From contig CAYTPV010000004.1 in the NCBI GenBank assembly GCA_964440115.1, forward strand, positions 1 through 64,000: DNA of 64,000 nucleotides. The letters are read 5' to 3'. Source of the DNA: JAEWWD01 sp964440115 (GTDB taxonomy: Bacteria; Bacillota; Clostridia; Christensenellales; CAG-138). Shown here in pieces: positions 7,678 to 16,383 of this stretch. The notes below the pieces were generated by a model, which did no database searches, had not been told where the DNA came from, and was given only the letters and a program-made list of their open reading frames with translations. The position numbers and the translations under genes are program-made. Position 1 is the stretch's first letter; the number at the start of each line of letters is the position of its first letter.

Positions 7678-8553
7678 ATGTCGAAGAGGCGGGAACTGGA
7701 GCAGCAGGTCGAACAGATGGATGCGCAGATCGTGCAGCTCAATGCGCAGATTCAGTCACTCAACAAGCAGATCGACGCTTACCGGGCGCAGGAGCAGGCC
7801 ATCGTGCAGGCGCTCACGCAGGCACAAAACAGCGCGTCGCGGCATGTTGACGAAGCAAAGAACAGCGCTGCGAAAATGATCGAACAGGCACAGGAGCAGG
7901 CAGACCGTACCCGTCAGGAAGCGGAAGCCCAAAAGGCGCAGATCATACGCGATGCCGAAGCGGCTTCGGAAGAGGCGCATGCGCGCGCGGCCGCCATCAT
8001 CGAGGCGGCGCAGTCCGAGTCTGCCCGCAGGCTCTCGCAGACGGAAGCCTCCGTACAGGATTTTCAAGCCCGCCTGAATTCACTCAACGCCATATTGCAG
8101 AACACCGCGGAACAGGCGCGCGAGCGCGCAATGGAATTCTCGGCGGTAATCGACGCACTGCATCAGGAATCTCCGGAAATACTACAGGAAAGCAGGGGCT
8201 TGTCTTCACTGATAGAAGAACGCGCGGGGAAACTGCCCGTCGATTACAGCACTCCGCAGGAGCTCATGCACAGCATTTATCAGCTGCAGGGCAGGGAACT
8301 TCCGCTTGAAGAAACTGAAGAAGAGGAAGAACCCGTAAACACAGAGCGTGCGCTGCAGGAAATTGTTCTGGAAAACAGAATGGATGAAATGCCCGAAGAA
8401 AAGCCTGCCGTACAGCCTGCGCAGGAAGAACCCGAAGAGCGCGTTTGGACGGTGGATGAGATTATTAAAAAAGGCGTACAGACCCCCGCCGAAATGCCTG
8501 AGGAACTCGACGTTGATCTGGACAGCCTGCTTGATGAAATTATTGGCGAGTAA
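7678..8553 (+). CDS. Coiled-coil protein of unknown function, DivIVA-like in build
   Basis: A 291-residue protein dominated by a long predicted coiled coil (about residues 3-160) rich in Gln, Ala and Glu, for example QQVEQMDAQIVQLNAQIQS. An acidic, disordered region follows (about 200-255, with ETEEEEEP and PEEKPAVQPAQEEPEE) and then a short conserved-looking tail, VWTVDEIIKKG to DLDSLLDEIIGE. There is no signal peptide or membrane segment, so it is cytoplasmic. It sits 45 bp after ruvB and 57 bp before proS, so it is probably in the same transcript. The layout resembles DivIVA/GpsB scaffolds, but I see no clear DivIVA N-terminal motif. Function unassigned. Confidence 0.75.
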   Translation: MSKRRELEQQVEQMDAQIVQLNAQIQSLNKQIDAYRAQEQAIVQALTQAQNSASRHVDEAKNSAAKMIEQAQEQADRTRQEAEAQKAQIIRDAEAASEEAHARAAAIIEAAQSESARRLSQTEASVQDFQARLNSLNAILQNTAEQARERAMEFSAVIDALHQESPEILQESRGLSSLIEERAGKLPVDYSTPQELMHSIYQLQGRELPLEETEEEEEPVNTERALQEIVLENRMDEMPEEKPAVQPAQEEPEERVWTVDEIIKKGVQTPAEMPEELDVDLDSLLDEIIGE

Positions 8554-8610
8554 TACGTCCGGCCTGTTGACGGGCGGACGAAGAGATAGCATGAAGGAGT
8601 ATCGTATCGT

Positions 8611-10053
8611 ATGTCTAAGAATACCGACCAGGAATTTGTAAAACACATTACCAAGCGCGACGAAGATTTCCCCCAGTGGTACACCGACGTCATATTGAAG
8701 ACGGATATGGTGGATTACTCCGACGTCAAGGGCTGTATGGTCATTAAGCCCTATGGATACGGCGTATGGGAACTCATACAATCGGAAATGGACAGGCGCT
8801 TTAAGGATACGGGGCACGTAAATGCGTATTTCCCGCTGTTCATCCCCGAAAGCCTGCTTCTAAAGGAAGCCGAGCATGTGGAAGGGTTCGCGCCTGAGGT
8901 GGCATGGGTTACGCATGGCGGAAGTGAAAAGCTGACGGAACGCCTGGCTATCCGCCCCACCAGCGAAACGATCATAGGCTCTATGTATTCCAAGTGGATT
9001 CAATCCTACCGCGATCTGCCGGTGCTGATGAATCAGTGGTGCAATGTCGTGCGTTGGGAGAAAGCGACGCGTCCGTTCCTGCGCACCAGCGAGTTTTTGT
9101 GGCAGGAAGGCCATACCGCACACGCTTCATTCGACGAAGCGCAGGAAGAAACCATGCGCATGCTGGGCGTTTACCGTGAGTTCGCGGAAAACGTGCTGGC
9201 CATTCCGGTAGTCACGGGCCGCAAGAGCGAAAAGGAAAAATTTGCCGGCGCGTTTGCGACTTATACAATGGAAGCCATGATGCAGGATGGCAAAGCATTG
9301 CAGATGGGCACCTCGCATAACCTCGCGGACAACTTCGCCAAGGGCTATGATATCAAGTACCTGAGCAAGGAAGGCAAGCTCGAATACTGCTTCACGACTT
9401 CCTGGGGTACATCCACCCGCATGATCGGCGGCCTCATCATGGTACACGGAGACGACCGCGGTCTGGTATTGCCCCCGCGCGTAGCACCCATTCAGGCTGT
9501 CATACTGCCTATCGCGCAGCACAAGCCGGGTGTGCTTGAAAAGGCCGCTGAGCTTGCCGCTCAGTTCAGGGCGGCCGGTATCCGCGTAAAGGTGGACGAC
9601 AGTGATCAGTCGGCGGGCTGGAAATTCAACCAGTGGGAAATGAAGGGCGTGCCGCTGCGCATTGAAGTCGGCCCCAAGGATATCGAACAAAATCAGGTCG
9701 TCGTCGTTCGCAGGGATGACCTTATGAAGCAATTCGTATCTATGGATGGTTTAGTAACAACCATACAGGGTATGCTTGACGATGTACACAAAGGTTTGTT
9801 TGAGAAGGCGCTTGCCCTGCGTGAAAGCAAAACCGTCGACGCGCACACGTTCGATGAACTGCGTGAAGGCGTGCAAAAAGGCTTTGTACGCGCCATGTGG
9901 TGCGGCGAGACTGCCTGCGAACTGGAAATCAAAGAAAAGTCGGGCGGCGCGAGCACGCGCTGCATGCCGTTCGAACAGAAGGATCTGGGCCATGTCTGCG
10001 TGCATTGCGGCAAACCGGCCCGTGCGATGACATATTTTGCGAAGGCGTATTAA
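8611..10053 (+). CDS. proS: Prolyl-tRNA synthetase, archaeal/eukaryote-like type
   Basis: Charges tRNA-Pro. 480 residues: the short form without the inserted editing domain found in the typical 570-residue bacterial enzyme. Class II features include the region FPLFIPESLL, motif 2 around VVRWEKATRPFLRTSEFLWQ, and motif 3 near TSWGTSTRMIGGLIMVHGD. The C-terminal zinc-binding extension is visible as CGETACELE, then CVHCGKPA, and the chain ends in the usual Tyr. The start follows AAGGAG. No T-box leader is visible; it follows the coiled-coil gene directly. Confidence 0.96.
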   Translation: MSKNTDQEFVKHITKRDEDFPQWYTDVILKTDMVDYSDVKGCMVIKPYGYGVWELIQSEMDRRFKDTGHVNAYFPLFIPESLLLKEAEHVEGFAPEVAWVTHGGSEKLTERLAIRPTSETIIGSMYSKWIQSYRDLPVLMNQWCNVVRWEKATRPFLRTSEFLWQEGHTAHASFDEAQEETMRMLGVYREFAENVLAIPVVTGRKSEKEKFAGAFATYTMEAMMQDGKALQMGTSHNLADNFAKGYDIKYLSKEGKLEYCFTTSWGTSTRMIGGLIMVHGDDRGLVLPPRVAPIQAVILPIAQHKPGVLEKAAELAAQFRAAGIRVKVDDSDQSAGWKFNQWEMKGVPLRIEVGPKDIEQNQVVVVRRDDLMKQFVSMDGLVTTIQGMLDDVHKGLFEKALALRESKTVDAHTFDELREGVQKGFVRAMWCGETACELEIKEKSGGASTRCMPFEQKDLGHVCVHCGKPARAMTYFAKAY

Positions 10054-10079
10054 CAAAGCGGACAGAGGGGGAACAGCCC

Positions 10080-10646
10080 ATGAGAAGAACTGACGACAAG
10101 ACGCTCATATTGGCGGGCGTAATGTTTGTGGTAATCCTGTTGCTGACCTGGCTTCTGCGCGTGGATATCCACTACCAGGGCAAGCTTGGCGGGTATTGGA
10201 CCCTTGGAGATGTGGGTATTTACATCGCCGCCGCGCTGCTTGGCGGCCCTTGGGCCGCGCTGTGCGCCGCCGCGGGTTCCGCGCTTGCGGATATCATTGT
10301 TGGGCAGGCGATTTATGCCCCGGCAAGCATCATCATTAAGGCGCTCATGCCCATTGTATTTCTTTCGCATGCGCGTCGCGGCCATTCGGTGCTGCATCTG
10401 ATCAAATCGATCGGCTTTGCAGGCGGCGTGATGGTGCTGGGCTACTTCCTGTACGATCTTGTAATACGCGGCGATTATGTGCTGGCGGCGATCGGCTTGC
10501 CTTTCAATATTCTGCAGGTCATCGCAAGCGGCCTTATTGCTCTTCCTGTATTATTTTTGATGGGCGGGAAAACCTATCGGCAGGGAGGCGGCTTTGCTTT
10601 GCACAGAGACGATTTCCCCACAACACCGAAAAGGCAGTTGAAGTAA
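10080..10646 (+). CDS. ECF transporter S component, substrate unknown
   Basis: A 188-residue membrane protein with about five or six helices. The block GDVGIYIAAALLGGPWAALC followed by GSALADIIVGQAIYAPASIIIKALM is a signature of a family of ECF S components. The start at 10080 follows AGAGGGGGA; longer upstream reading would overlap proS. The next gene begins one base after its stop. No EcfA/T genes are nearby, so it presumably uses a shared module. A paralogue with the same signature lies at 33131-33631. Confidence 0.8.
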   Translation: MRRTDDKTLILAGVMFVVILLLTWLLRVDIHYQGKLGGYWTLGDVGIYIAAALLGGPWAALCAAAGSALADIIVGQAIYAPASIIIKALMPIVFLSHARRGHSVLHLIKSIGFAGGVMVLGYFLYDLVIRGDYVLAAIGLPFNILQVIASGLIALPVLFLMGGKTYRQGGGFALHRDDFPTTPKRQLK

Positions 10647-10647
10647 T

Positions 10648-11457
10648 GTGAAGTTGATGGTGCTGGGCCGGTATGGTCCCTTTCCCGCGCCGGGCGGCGC
10701 GTGCTCGTCCTATTTGATTGACGCGCCCGCTATACCCGGAGGGAAGCGGAACGAGAAGCGCGTGCGCATTGTTCTGGATTTGGGCGCAGGCACGCTTTCA
10801 CGGTTGCTCGCCGTTATCCCTCCGCAGGAAATCAGCGCCATACTGCTTTCCCATCTGCACAGCGATCATATGTCCGATATGCTTGTGCTGCGCTACGCGC
10901 TGCAGCAGCTGCATAAGAAGGGCCAGCCGGTACCCATGCCGCTGCATGTGGTAGCGCCTGCGACCCCTGAGGCGGAGTTTCGCATGCTGGCTTCTTCGGG
11001 TACTTTTGATATGGTACGCGCCGAAGACGGTATGCGGCTGCGATTTGGGGCGATGACCGTCACGCTGCATCGCATGCTGCATCCGGTGCCTTCCTTCGCA
11101 ATGGAATTATTGGAGGAAGACCCCCCGCGTCCCCCTTCTTACGGCGACGAGCCTGTTCCGCGGCGTATCATATACACCGGCGATACAGGCTGGAACGAAA
11201 AGCTGGTTCCGCTGTGCAAAAACGCATCGCTGGTGCTCGCGGATACCGGATTGCTTGCCCGTGAAAAGACGACGGAGTTTGCGCCGCATCTGACAGCGCG
11301 CGAAGCCGGAACGCTTGCGCGGACTGCCGGCGTAGGGCGTCTGATTTGTTCGCATCTATGGGGCGGCGGACCGGTTGAAGAAGAAATATTGCAGGAAGCG
11401 CGGATTGATTTCCCCACCGCTGAAGTCGCGCAGGAAATGACCACCTACGAAGTATAA
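10648..11457 (+). CDS. Metallo-beta-lactamase-fold hydrolase (RNase Z/YhfI-like)
   Basis: A 269-residue hydrolase of the MBL fold. The metal-binding HxHxDH motif is complete (H69, H71, D73, H74 in SHLHSDHMSD), as are later ligands in YTGDTGWN and ICSHLWGG. The N-terminus MKLMVLGRYGPFPAPGGACS resembles YhfI-type proteins and tRNase Z relatives, which act on phosphodiesters or cyclic nucleotides; the substrate here is unknown. It starts with GTG one base after the stop of the ECF S gene, so it is translationally coupled. A strong terminator follows at 11471. Confidence 0.85.
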   Translation: MKLMVLGRYGPFPAPGGACSSYLIDAPAIPGGKRNEKRVRIVLDLGAGTLSRLLAVIPPQEISAILLSHLHSDHMSDMLVLRYALQQLHKKGQPVPMPLHVVAPATPEAEFRMLASSGTFDMVRAEDGMRLRFGAMTVTLHRMLHPVPSFAMELLEEDPPRPPSYGDEPVPRRIIYTGDTGWNEKLVPLCKNASLVLADTGLLAREKTTEFAPHLTAREAGTLARTAGVGRLICSHLWGGGPVEEEILQEARIDFPTAEVAQEMTTYEV

Positions 11458-11470
11458 CTTCAAACAATAT

Positions 11471-11505
11471 AAAACGCCTCGACCCTTTAGGGATGAGGCG
11501 TTATT
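11471..11505 (+). terminator. Rho-independent terminator after the MBL-fold gene
   Basis: AAACGCCTC pairs with GAGGCGTT, with an inner CCCT/AGGG pair, followed by ATTTCT. It lies between convergent genes and may act in both directions. Confidence 0.75.
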
Positions 11506-11520
11506 TCTATGTGCGGCTTG

Positions 11521-11817
11521 TTATGAGAAGAATTTTTCAAACAAACTGTCCTGTTCCGGCTTATGCACACTATAGCCGATGGCGATGGTGTTGTTGGTGA
11601 GGTCGATGAGTTTCTGGGCATTCTCTTCCCCGAACGCGCCGCAAAGTTCCACAGCGCCGAAGCCTTCTTTCTGCAGCGATAATAGCAGATCGCACGCCTC
11701 TTGGAAATCCCTTACAGTGTAAATATACGTCATACCGCCAGGGGTTTCGAACTGCGCCTTATGTACATCGGGTATATAATTGCTGTCCATAAACAAACAT
11801 GCAAATTTCTTCATCAT
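11521..11817 (-). CDS. Small conserved protein, probably DUF6506 family
   Basis: 98 residues. It begins MMKKFACLFMDSNYIPDVHKA and contains GFGAVELCGAFGEENAQKL and a closing AIGYSV strand, a layout I associate with DUF6506 (a small ferredoxin-like alpha/beta fold of unknown function). An AAAGGAGA ribosome site precedes a double ATG; either Met could be used. It is monocistronic and divergent from the aldo/keto reductase. The family name is from memory of the pattern and is not certain. Confidence 0.65.
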   Translation of the reverse strand: MMKKFACLFMDSNYIPDVHKAQFETPGGMTYIYTVRDFQEACDLLLSLQKEGFGAVELCGAFGEENAQKLIDLTNNTIAIGYSVHKPEQDSLFEKFFS

Positions 11818-11940
11818 TGCTTTCTCCTTTGTATGAACTGTTCAAACGCAAGAACCTTTTGATAGTATACTACGTTCGGACGGTTGTTTCTATCAGGTAT
11901 TCAAGATTCTATTTCATAAAAAAGTTATCACTATCCTCTA

Positions 11941-11969
11941 TTGACACTCTGCGCCTATCACAATACAAT
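11941..11969 (+). promoter_or_regulatory. Promoter of the aldo/keto reductase gene
   Basis: A perfect TTGACA (11941-11946), a 17-bp spacer and TACAAT (11964-11969). The leader to the ATG is about 55 nt. Confidence 0.8.
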
Positions 11970-12030
11970 AGAATTAACATATCGTAAACGTTTGCATTAG
12001 TATTTATTATTCAATGAGAGGAGCAACTGT

Positions 12031-12999
12031 ATGCAATACAATACTCTTCCCAAAACAAATCTGAAAGTCTCGCAGATATGTCTGGGTACGATGATGTTCG
12101 GGGGACAAACAAACGAAGCGGAAAGCGTTTCAATCATGGATTACGCTTTCGATCACGGAGTCAATTTTTTCGATACTGCCAACGTATACAACCAGGGCGA
12201 AAGTGAACGGATTGTAGGCAAATGGCTCAAAGACCACCGGAGTGAAACAGTACTTGCCACCAAAGTCTGCGGTCAAATGGGCACGGGGCTGAATGATATC
12301 GGTTTGAGTCGGCGCAATATCGTCGCGGCGGCGGATGCAAGTCTCAAAAGACTCGGCACAGAGTATATCGATATTTATTACATGCACAAGCCGGATTATC
12401 AGACGGACATTGAGGAATCGCTTGACGCACTGACGGATTTGATAAAGGCGGGCAAAATTCTGTATGTCGGCGTAAGCAATTTTGCTGCGTGGCAGGTTGC
12501 GGATATTCTGCATATTTGCGACAAACGAAATTATGCCGCGCCGGTTATTACGCAGAATGTATATAACCTGCTTACCCGGGGGATTGAGGCAGAGCTTGTG
12601 CCATTCAGCAAAGCGCATAAACTGGGCATGGCGGTATACAACCCAATCGCGGGCGGACTTCTCGCAGGCAAGCACAAGCCCGGCAAGCCTGCTGAGAACA
12701 CGCGGTTTTCCTTCAATCCCAAGTACTATAAACGGTACTGGTCTGACGACAATTTTGAAGCGGTGGATGATCTTGCGCGGATTGCTTCCGAACAGGGCAT
12801 GAGCATTTTGGAACTGGCCATGAAGTGGGCCGCATCGCAGCCCGGCATTACCAGTATCATCAGCGGCGTGAGCCGAACCGAGCAGATCGTGCAGAATATC
12901 GCCGCTCTTGATGGGGAAATGCTTGGCAAGGAAACGCTGGCGGCCTGTGATGCGGTTTGGCGCGCGCTGTCAGGCAACAGATACGGGTATATCAAGTAA
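12031..12999 (+). CDS. Aldo/keto reductase
   Basis: NAD(P)H-dependent carbonyl reductase with a TIM-barrel fold, 322 residues, cytoplasmic. The catalytic tetrad is visible: Asp and Tyr in FFDTANVYNQGESE, Lys in VLATKVCG and His in YYMHKPD. The C-terminal nucleotide-binding segment is SIISGVSRTEQI. It is similar to general-stress or sugar-aldehyde reductases; the substrate cannot be told. An AGAGGAG site precedes the ATG. Single-gene unit with its own promoter and terminator. Confidence 0.9.
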   Translation: MQYNTLPKTNLKVSQICLGTMMFGGQTNEAESVSIMDYAFDHGVNFFDTANVYNQGESERIVGKWLKDHRSETVLATKVCGQMGTGLNDIGLSRRNIVAAADASLKRLGTEYIDIYYMHKPDYQTDIEESLDALTDLIKAGKILYVGVSNFAAWQVADILHICDKRNYAAPVITQNVYNLLTRGIEAELVPFSKAHKLGMAVYNPIAGGLLAGKHKPGKPAENTRFSFNPKYYKRYWSDDNFEAVDDLARIASEQGMSILELAMKWAASQPGITSIISGVSRTEQIVQNIAALDGEMLGKETLAACDAVWRALSGNRYGYIK

Positions 13000-13014
13000 A
13001 AAGAAAAACAGATT

Positions 13015-13045
13015 ATGGCGCGCCCATGTGGGTGCGCCATTTCGC
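13015..13045 (+). terminator. Hairpin terminator after the aldo/keto reductase
   Basis: ATGGCGC (13015-13021) and CCCA pair with TGGG and GCGCCAT (13034-13040), with one internal mismatch, followed by a poor T stretch (TTTCG). Confidence 0.6.
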
Positions 13046-13137
13046 TATATGGAAGCATTTTTGCTTGTCTGTACGCATTTGATATGCAAATAGGAACACT
13101 TAAGGATGGTACTTCATAATTCGGCGAATATTATTCT

Positions 13138-13193
13138 TTGCCTGCAAGAATATGGTTTATTAATCTCATAATAGTGGCTATTGATCATTAGCC
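13138..13193 (+). promoter_or_regulatory. Promoter plus operator-like dyad before the molybdopterin-domain lipoprotein
   Basis: TTGCCT (13138-13143), a 17-bp spacer and TAATCT (13161-13166). Just downstream, at the expected transcript start, is an 18-bp dyad GGCTATTGATCATTAGCC (13176-13193) with a single mismatched pair. This is a classical repressor-site position. Confidence 0.5.
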
Positions 13194-13230
13194 GTACTGA
13201 AGAAGATATTTTGCAGGAGGGAGTCAAATT

Positions 13231-13911
13231 ATGAAAAGACTGCTTGCCTTATTGTGGATTGTTTTGCTGCTGACCGCCTGTGCCGCCCCGCCGGGTGACA
13301 GCACGGGCGAACCGGATGCCGTAACCTCCGCCACGATGAAACGGTATCGTGAAGGGGAATTGCGCGAATACAATGGCACGAAGCTCGACCCAGCCGTTGG
13401 CCCCCGCGATAATTCGATCAAGGGCGTCCAGCAGGTGGATATTTCGTCTTATCAGCTCGTTGTGGATGGTCTGGTGGATACGCCTGCTTCTTATACCTAT
13501 GAGCAGGTAAAGGCTCTGCCCGGCGAGCAGCGGCTTGTTACCATCTATTGCGTGGAAGGCTGGAATGCGACAATTCTGTGGAAAGGCGTTACGCTCAAGA
13601 GCCTTTTTGAAACGGCGGGCGTGCAGCCGGAGGCAAATACGGTGATATTCCATGCCACCGATGGGTATACGACGTCGCTGCCGCTGCAGGAGATATTGGA
13701 CAACGACCTCATGCTGGCCTATGACGCGAACGGCATCGCGCTGCCGCCTGAAATGGGTTATCCATTCATACTTGTGGCGCAGGACAAATGGGGGTATAAA
13801 TGGGCCAGGTGGGTAAGCCGCATCGAGCTGTCGGATGATGCAAGTTATCAGGGCTATTGGGAGACAAGAGGCTACAGCAGCGAAGGGAACCTGAACGAGC
13901 CGTCAAGATAA
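13231..13911 (+). CDS. Secreted lipoprotein with a sulfite-oxidase/MsrP-type molybdopterin domain
   Basis: 226 residues. A lipoprotein signal (MKRLLALLWIVLLLTAC, lipidated Cys17) is followed by an oxidoreductase molybdopterin-binding domain (about 70-210). The pterin-ligating cysteine is C107 in IYCVEGW, matching the CVE-W pattern of YedY/MsrP and sulfite oxidase. Later blocks VIFHATDGYTTSLPL and PPEMGYPFILVAQDKWGYKW fit the domain. It would act outside the membrane as a reductase of unknown substrate. The usual b-type cytochrome partner (MsrQ) is not adjacent. A GGAGGGA site precedes the ATG. Confidence 0.85.
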   Translation: MKRLLALLWIVLLLTACAAPPGDSTGEPDAVTSATMKRYREGELREYNGTKLDPAVGPRDNSIKGVQQVDISSYQLVVDGLVDTPASYTYEQVKALPGEQRLVTIYCVEGWNATILWKGVTLKSLFETAGVQPEANTVIFHATDGYTTSLPLQEILDNDLMLAYDANGIALPPEMGYPFILVAQDKWGYKWARWVSRIELSDDASYQGYWETRGYSSEGNLNEPSR

Positions 13912-13979
13912 TCCGTGTGCTTTGGATGGTGAAACTCTTTGTGAAGGCCAATATATTTGGCATACTTCGGCTAAATAGA

Positions 13980-14016
13980 AGCGAGCCTTGACCAAGATCA
14001 AGGCTCGCTTTGCTTT
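13980..14016. terminator. Bidirectional terminator between convergent genes
   Basis: AGCGAGCCTTGA pairs with TCAAGGCTCGCT (loop CCAAGA), followed by TTGCTTTT on the plus strand. On the minus strand TCTATTT follows the stem. It serves the lipoprotein gene and the opposing permease gene. Confidence 0.8.
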
Positions 14017-14051
14017 TCACTTTGCTAATAAACCGCCAGTTTGCTGTGATA

Positions 14052-15404
14052 TTATGCTTTCTTCTTGGAATAGAACGCGCCGATCACCATGATCACTGCG
14101 AATATTACCAGATACCACACAACTGCCATCTTGTGTGCGAACACGGCCGCTACGACCATGAAGAGCGCTCCCAGAATGGAAAGCAGGGGCATGATAAAGC
14201 GTTTCACGGCAGAAAGATCCTTTTCCTTGCGCATGAACATGATGAATATGGGAATGTACGCCGCATATATGGTCACGATGGGCAGCTCGGAAGAGTCAAA
14301 GCTGAGCTTGCCAAACCAGAGGGGATCCGTCAGGTTCGCGCCGTAGAAATACAGCAGCCAGAAGCCGCACAGCAGCATGCCAAATATGGAGGAATTGGCG
14401 GGCATGTTGGTGGCCTTGTCCACCTGCTTGAACAGCTCCGGCTTGGGGCCGAGGTTGCGCGCAGCGAGGGAGTATAAGCCGCGGGTACAGCCGAGCATAA
14501 GGCCATTGAGCGTACCGAGGCAGGAGATGACGACGAACACGAACAGCAGTGTGCCGCCCGCTTTTGAGAATATGCGCTCGAACGCGGTCATGGCGCCCTG
14601 CTGACCGCCCTGCATCATCTCGGCATTGGTGATGCCGCCCGCAAGGCCGACATAGTAGAGGATATAAACGCACATGACGATGAGCGTACCCAGCACCAGA
14701 GCCTTGGGCAGGTTGCGCTTGGCATCCTTTAACTCCGCGTTGATGCTTGTCGCGATGATCCACCCTTCATAAGCGAATGCGGTCGCAACGACGGCGGTGA
14801 ACAGCGCCGTACTGGAATTGACCTCGGCAGAAACGACGGTTGTAAAGTTCTGTGCTGTCATGCCTGTGGAAAGGCCGACGATGGTTCCGACGATCGCCAT
14901 CAGTGCGAGCGGAATCAGCTTAATAATGGTAGTGGATACCTGGAATTTGCCCGCCAGTATGGGGGAGAGCGCGTTGAGCGCGTAGCTTGCAATGAGGAAG
15001 AACGCGGCGATTGTCATGCACTGCGGCCCTACGATATCAAAGCCCAGCAGCACGCAGGTGTAGCGCGCGGATACCCATGCGAGCACGGAAGTCAGCGTGG
15101 GATAGTAGATGGTCGCCATGAACCAGCCTACGTAATAGCCATATTTGCTGCCCATGGTCACGTCTGCATAGTCCACGATGCCGTTAACGTATTCGTATTT
15201 GGTAGCCATAATGGAGAATGTGTATGCGCACACGATCATGATGAGGCCGCCGATAATCCAGCTCAGTATGCCCAGCGGCAGGTTGCCGCCGGTGGCGACG
15301 AGTATTTTTTCAGCCTTGAAAAACACGCCGCTGCCAATGACGATGCCTACCACCATTGCGATCGCGGTCAAAAGGCCGTATCTCTTTTTGAGTTCTCCAT
15401 CCAT
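14052..15404 (-). CDS. APC-superfamily amino acid permease
   Basis: A 450-residue transporter with about 12 membrane helices. The N-terminal helix 1 signature GIVIGSGVFFKAEKIL is the substrate-binding unwound helix of the APC fold; FAYEGWIIATSINAELKDAKRNLPKAL (helix 6 and the following loop) is typical of the LAT/SteT type amino-acid exchangers. It ends YSKKKA. The substrate is unknown; serine/threonine or other neutral amino acids are typical of the group. It is transcribed alone and faces the molybdopterin-domain lipoprotein gene. Confidence 0.88.
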   Translation of the reverse strand: MDGELKKRYGLLTAIAMVVGIVIGSGVFFKAEKILVATGGNLPLGILSWIIGGLIMIVCAYTFSIMATKYEYVNGIVDYADVTMGSKYGYYVGWFMATIYYPTLTSVLAWVSARYTCVLLGFDIVGPQCMTIAAFFLIASYALNALSPILAGKFQVSTTIIKLIPLALMAIVGTIVGLSTGMTAQNFTTVVSAEVNSSTALFTAVVATAFAYEGWIIATSINAELKDAKRNLPKALVLGTLIVMCVYILYYVGLAGGITNAEMMQGGQQGAMTAFERIFSKAGGTLLFVFVVISCLGTLNGLMLGCTRGLYSLAARNLGPKPELFKQVDKATNMPANSSIFGMLLCGFWLLYFYGANLTDPLWFGKLSFDSSELPIVTIYAAYIPIFIMFMRKEKDLSAVKRFIMPLLSILGALFMVVAAVFAHKMAVVWYLVIFAVIMVIGAFYSKKKA

Positions 15405-15551
15405 ACAGATATCTTCCCCCTATTCTGATGTGTTAACTGTAGCGGCTGCTTCGCCGCATACGTCAATATGGAGCAATTTGATGGCTTGCCCCGCTAAAGT
15501 TATAAACTGTCCTAAACGATTTGTCAACCAAATAACAAGGTTATATATTAT

Positions 15552-15584
15552 CTGAAAAAAACCGCCGGGCAGTACCGGCGGTTT
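15552..15584 (-). terminator. Rho-independent terminator of the small membrane-protein gene
   Basis: AAACCGCCGG (15559-15568) pairs with CCGGCGGTTT (15575-15584). Read on the minus strand it is followed by a run of T. It lies downstream of the 57-residue gene at 15665-15838. Confidence 0.8.
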
Positions 15585-15664
15585 GAGTGGCGTTGGAGGG
15601 CTTATCTATCTGTATGCCCTCCTAAAACGAGCGACAGCAAAATGTTGTGACGGGACTGCGCATG

Positions 15665-15838
15665 TCAATGCGTTCTGAGCCAGGCGAGCACATAGCATAT
15701 GCTCAATACCAGCTGAAGCAGGAAGAGCCCCAGACATACGTTTCTGCGTACGTGGTCCTTGCGGCGTCTGAATATGTCGGCACCTATCAAAGGTACGATG
15801 GGAATGATGCCCGCGCAGAATATGAAAGCGGCTGTCAT
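15665..15838 (-). CDS. Small two-helix membrane protein of unknown function
   Basis: 57 residues. Two hydrophobic segments (TAAFIFCAGIIPIVPLIGA and VCLGLFLLQLVLSICYVLAW) flank a very basic loop (FRRRKDHVRR), so by the positive-inside rule the loop is cytoplasmic and both termini are outside. It is supported by a strong GGGAGGG ribosome site 5 nt before the ATG and by its own terminator at 15552-15584. A longer frame upstream has no initiation signals. I recognise no family. Confidence 0.7.
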   Translation of the reverse strand: MTAAFIFCAGIIPIVPLIGADIFRRRKDHVRRNVCLGLFLLQLVLSICYVLAWLRTH

Positions 15839-16043
15839 GCGTTCCCTCCCGTTACAATCTATATATACCTTATCATGAGGTTGACAGGCATACAATCGGG
15901 GCTTGTTGGAAGTGTTGGAAATAGAAACGAGAAATGGCCGATGAAGCCAAAACAAAAACAAATATTCGTATCCGGTAGTTTTCCTTTTAAATTGTTTCTG
16001 GTACAATATCACTCGTAGGATACAAAAACAGGAGGCAGCAGCT

Positions 16044-16325
16044 ATGATAAGGCACGTGGTTTGCCAGAAATTTGCCGATAAATCGGACTCTGCGGAGGCA
16101 GCGCGCAGGCTTCGCGCATTGGTAGGGCAGGTCCCCACACTGCGCAGCATGGAAGTGGGCGTGAACGAGCTTGAATCCGAACGCGCGTTCGATTTGGTGC
16201 TGATTGCCACATTTGATGATATGGAAGGGCTGCATGCGTATGATCACCATCCCGCGCATGAAGAAGTGCGCGCGTTTATAAAGGCGCGCCGTACGGGTAC
16301 CGTATCGGTGGATTATAGTATTTGA
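16044..16325 (+). CDS. Dabb-domain (stress-responsive A/B barrel) protein
   Basis: 93 residues, one dimeric alpha/beta-barrel domain. The features are the early IRHVVCQKF strand, a helix with RLRALVGQVPTLRSMEVGVNE, the central FDLVLIATFDDMEGLHAYDHHPAHEEV and the closing SVDYSI strand. Family members are small homodimers, with enzymatic roles in only a few cases. A GGAGGCAG site precedes the ATG and a promoter-like TTTTCC-17-TACAAT lies about 30 bp upstream. The next gene is uvrB, 58 bp on. Confidence 0.85.
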   Translation: MIRHVVCQKFADKSDSAEAARRLRALVGQVPTLRSMEVGVNELESERAFDLVLIATFDDMEGLHAYDHHPAHEEVRAFIKARRTGTVSVDYSI

Positions 16326-16383
16326 CGAATGAACTGTATGCCGTGCCAGATTGATTGACACTATCTCGAGGTATAGATATTAC

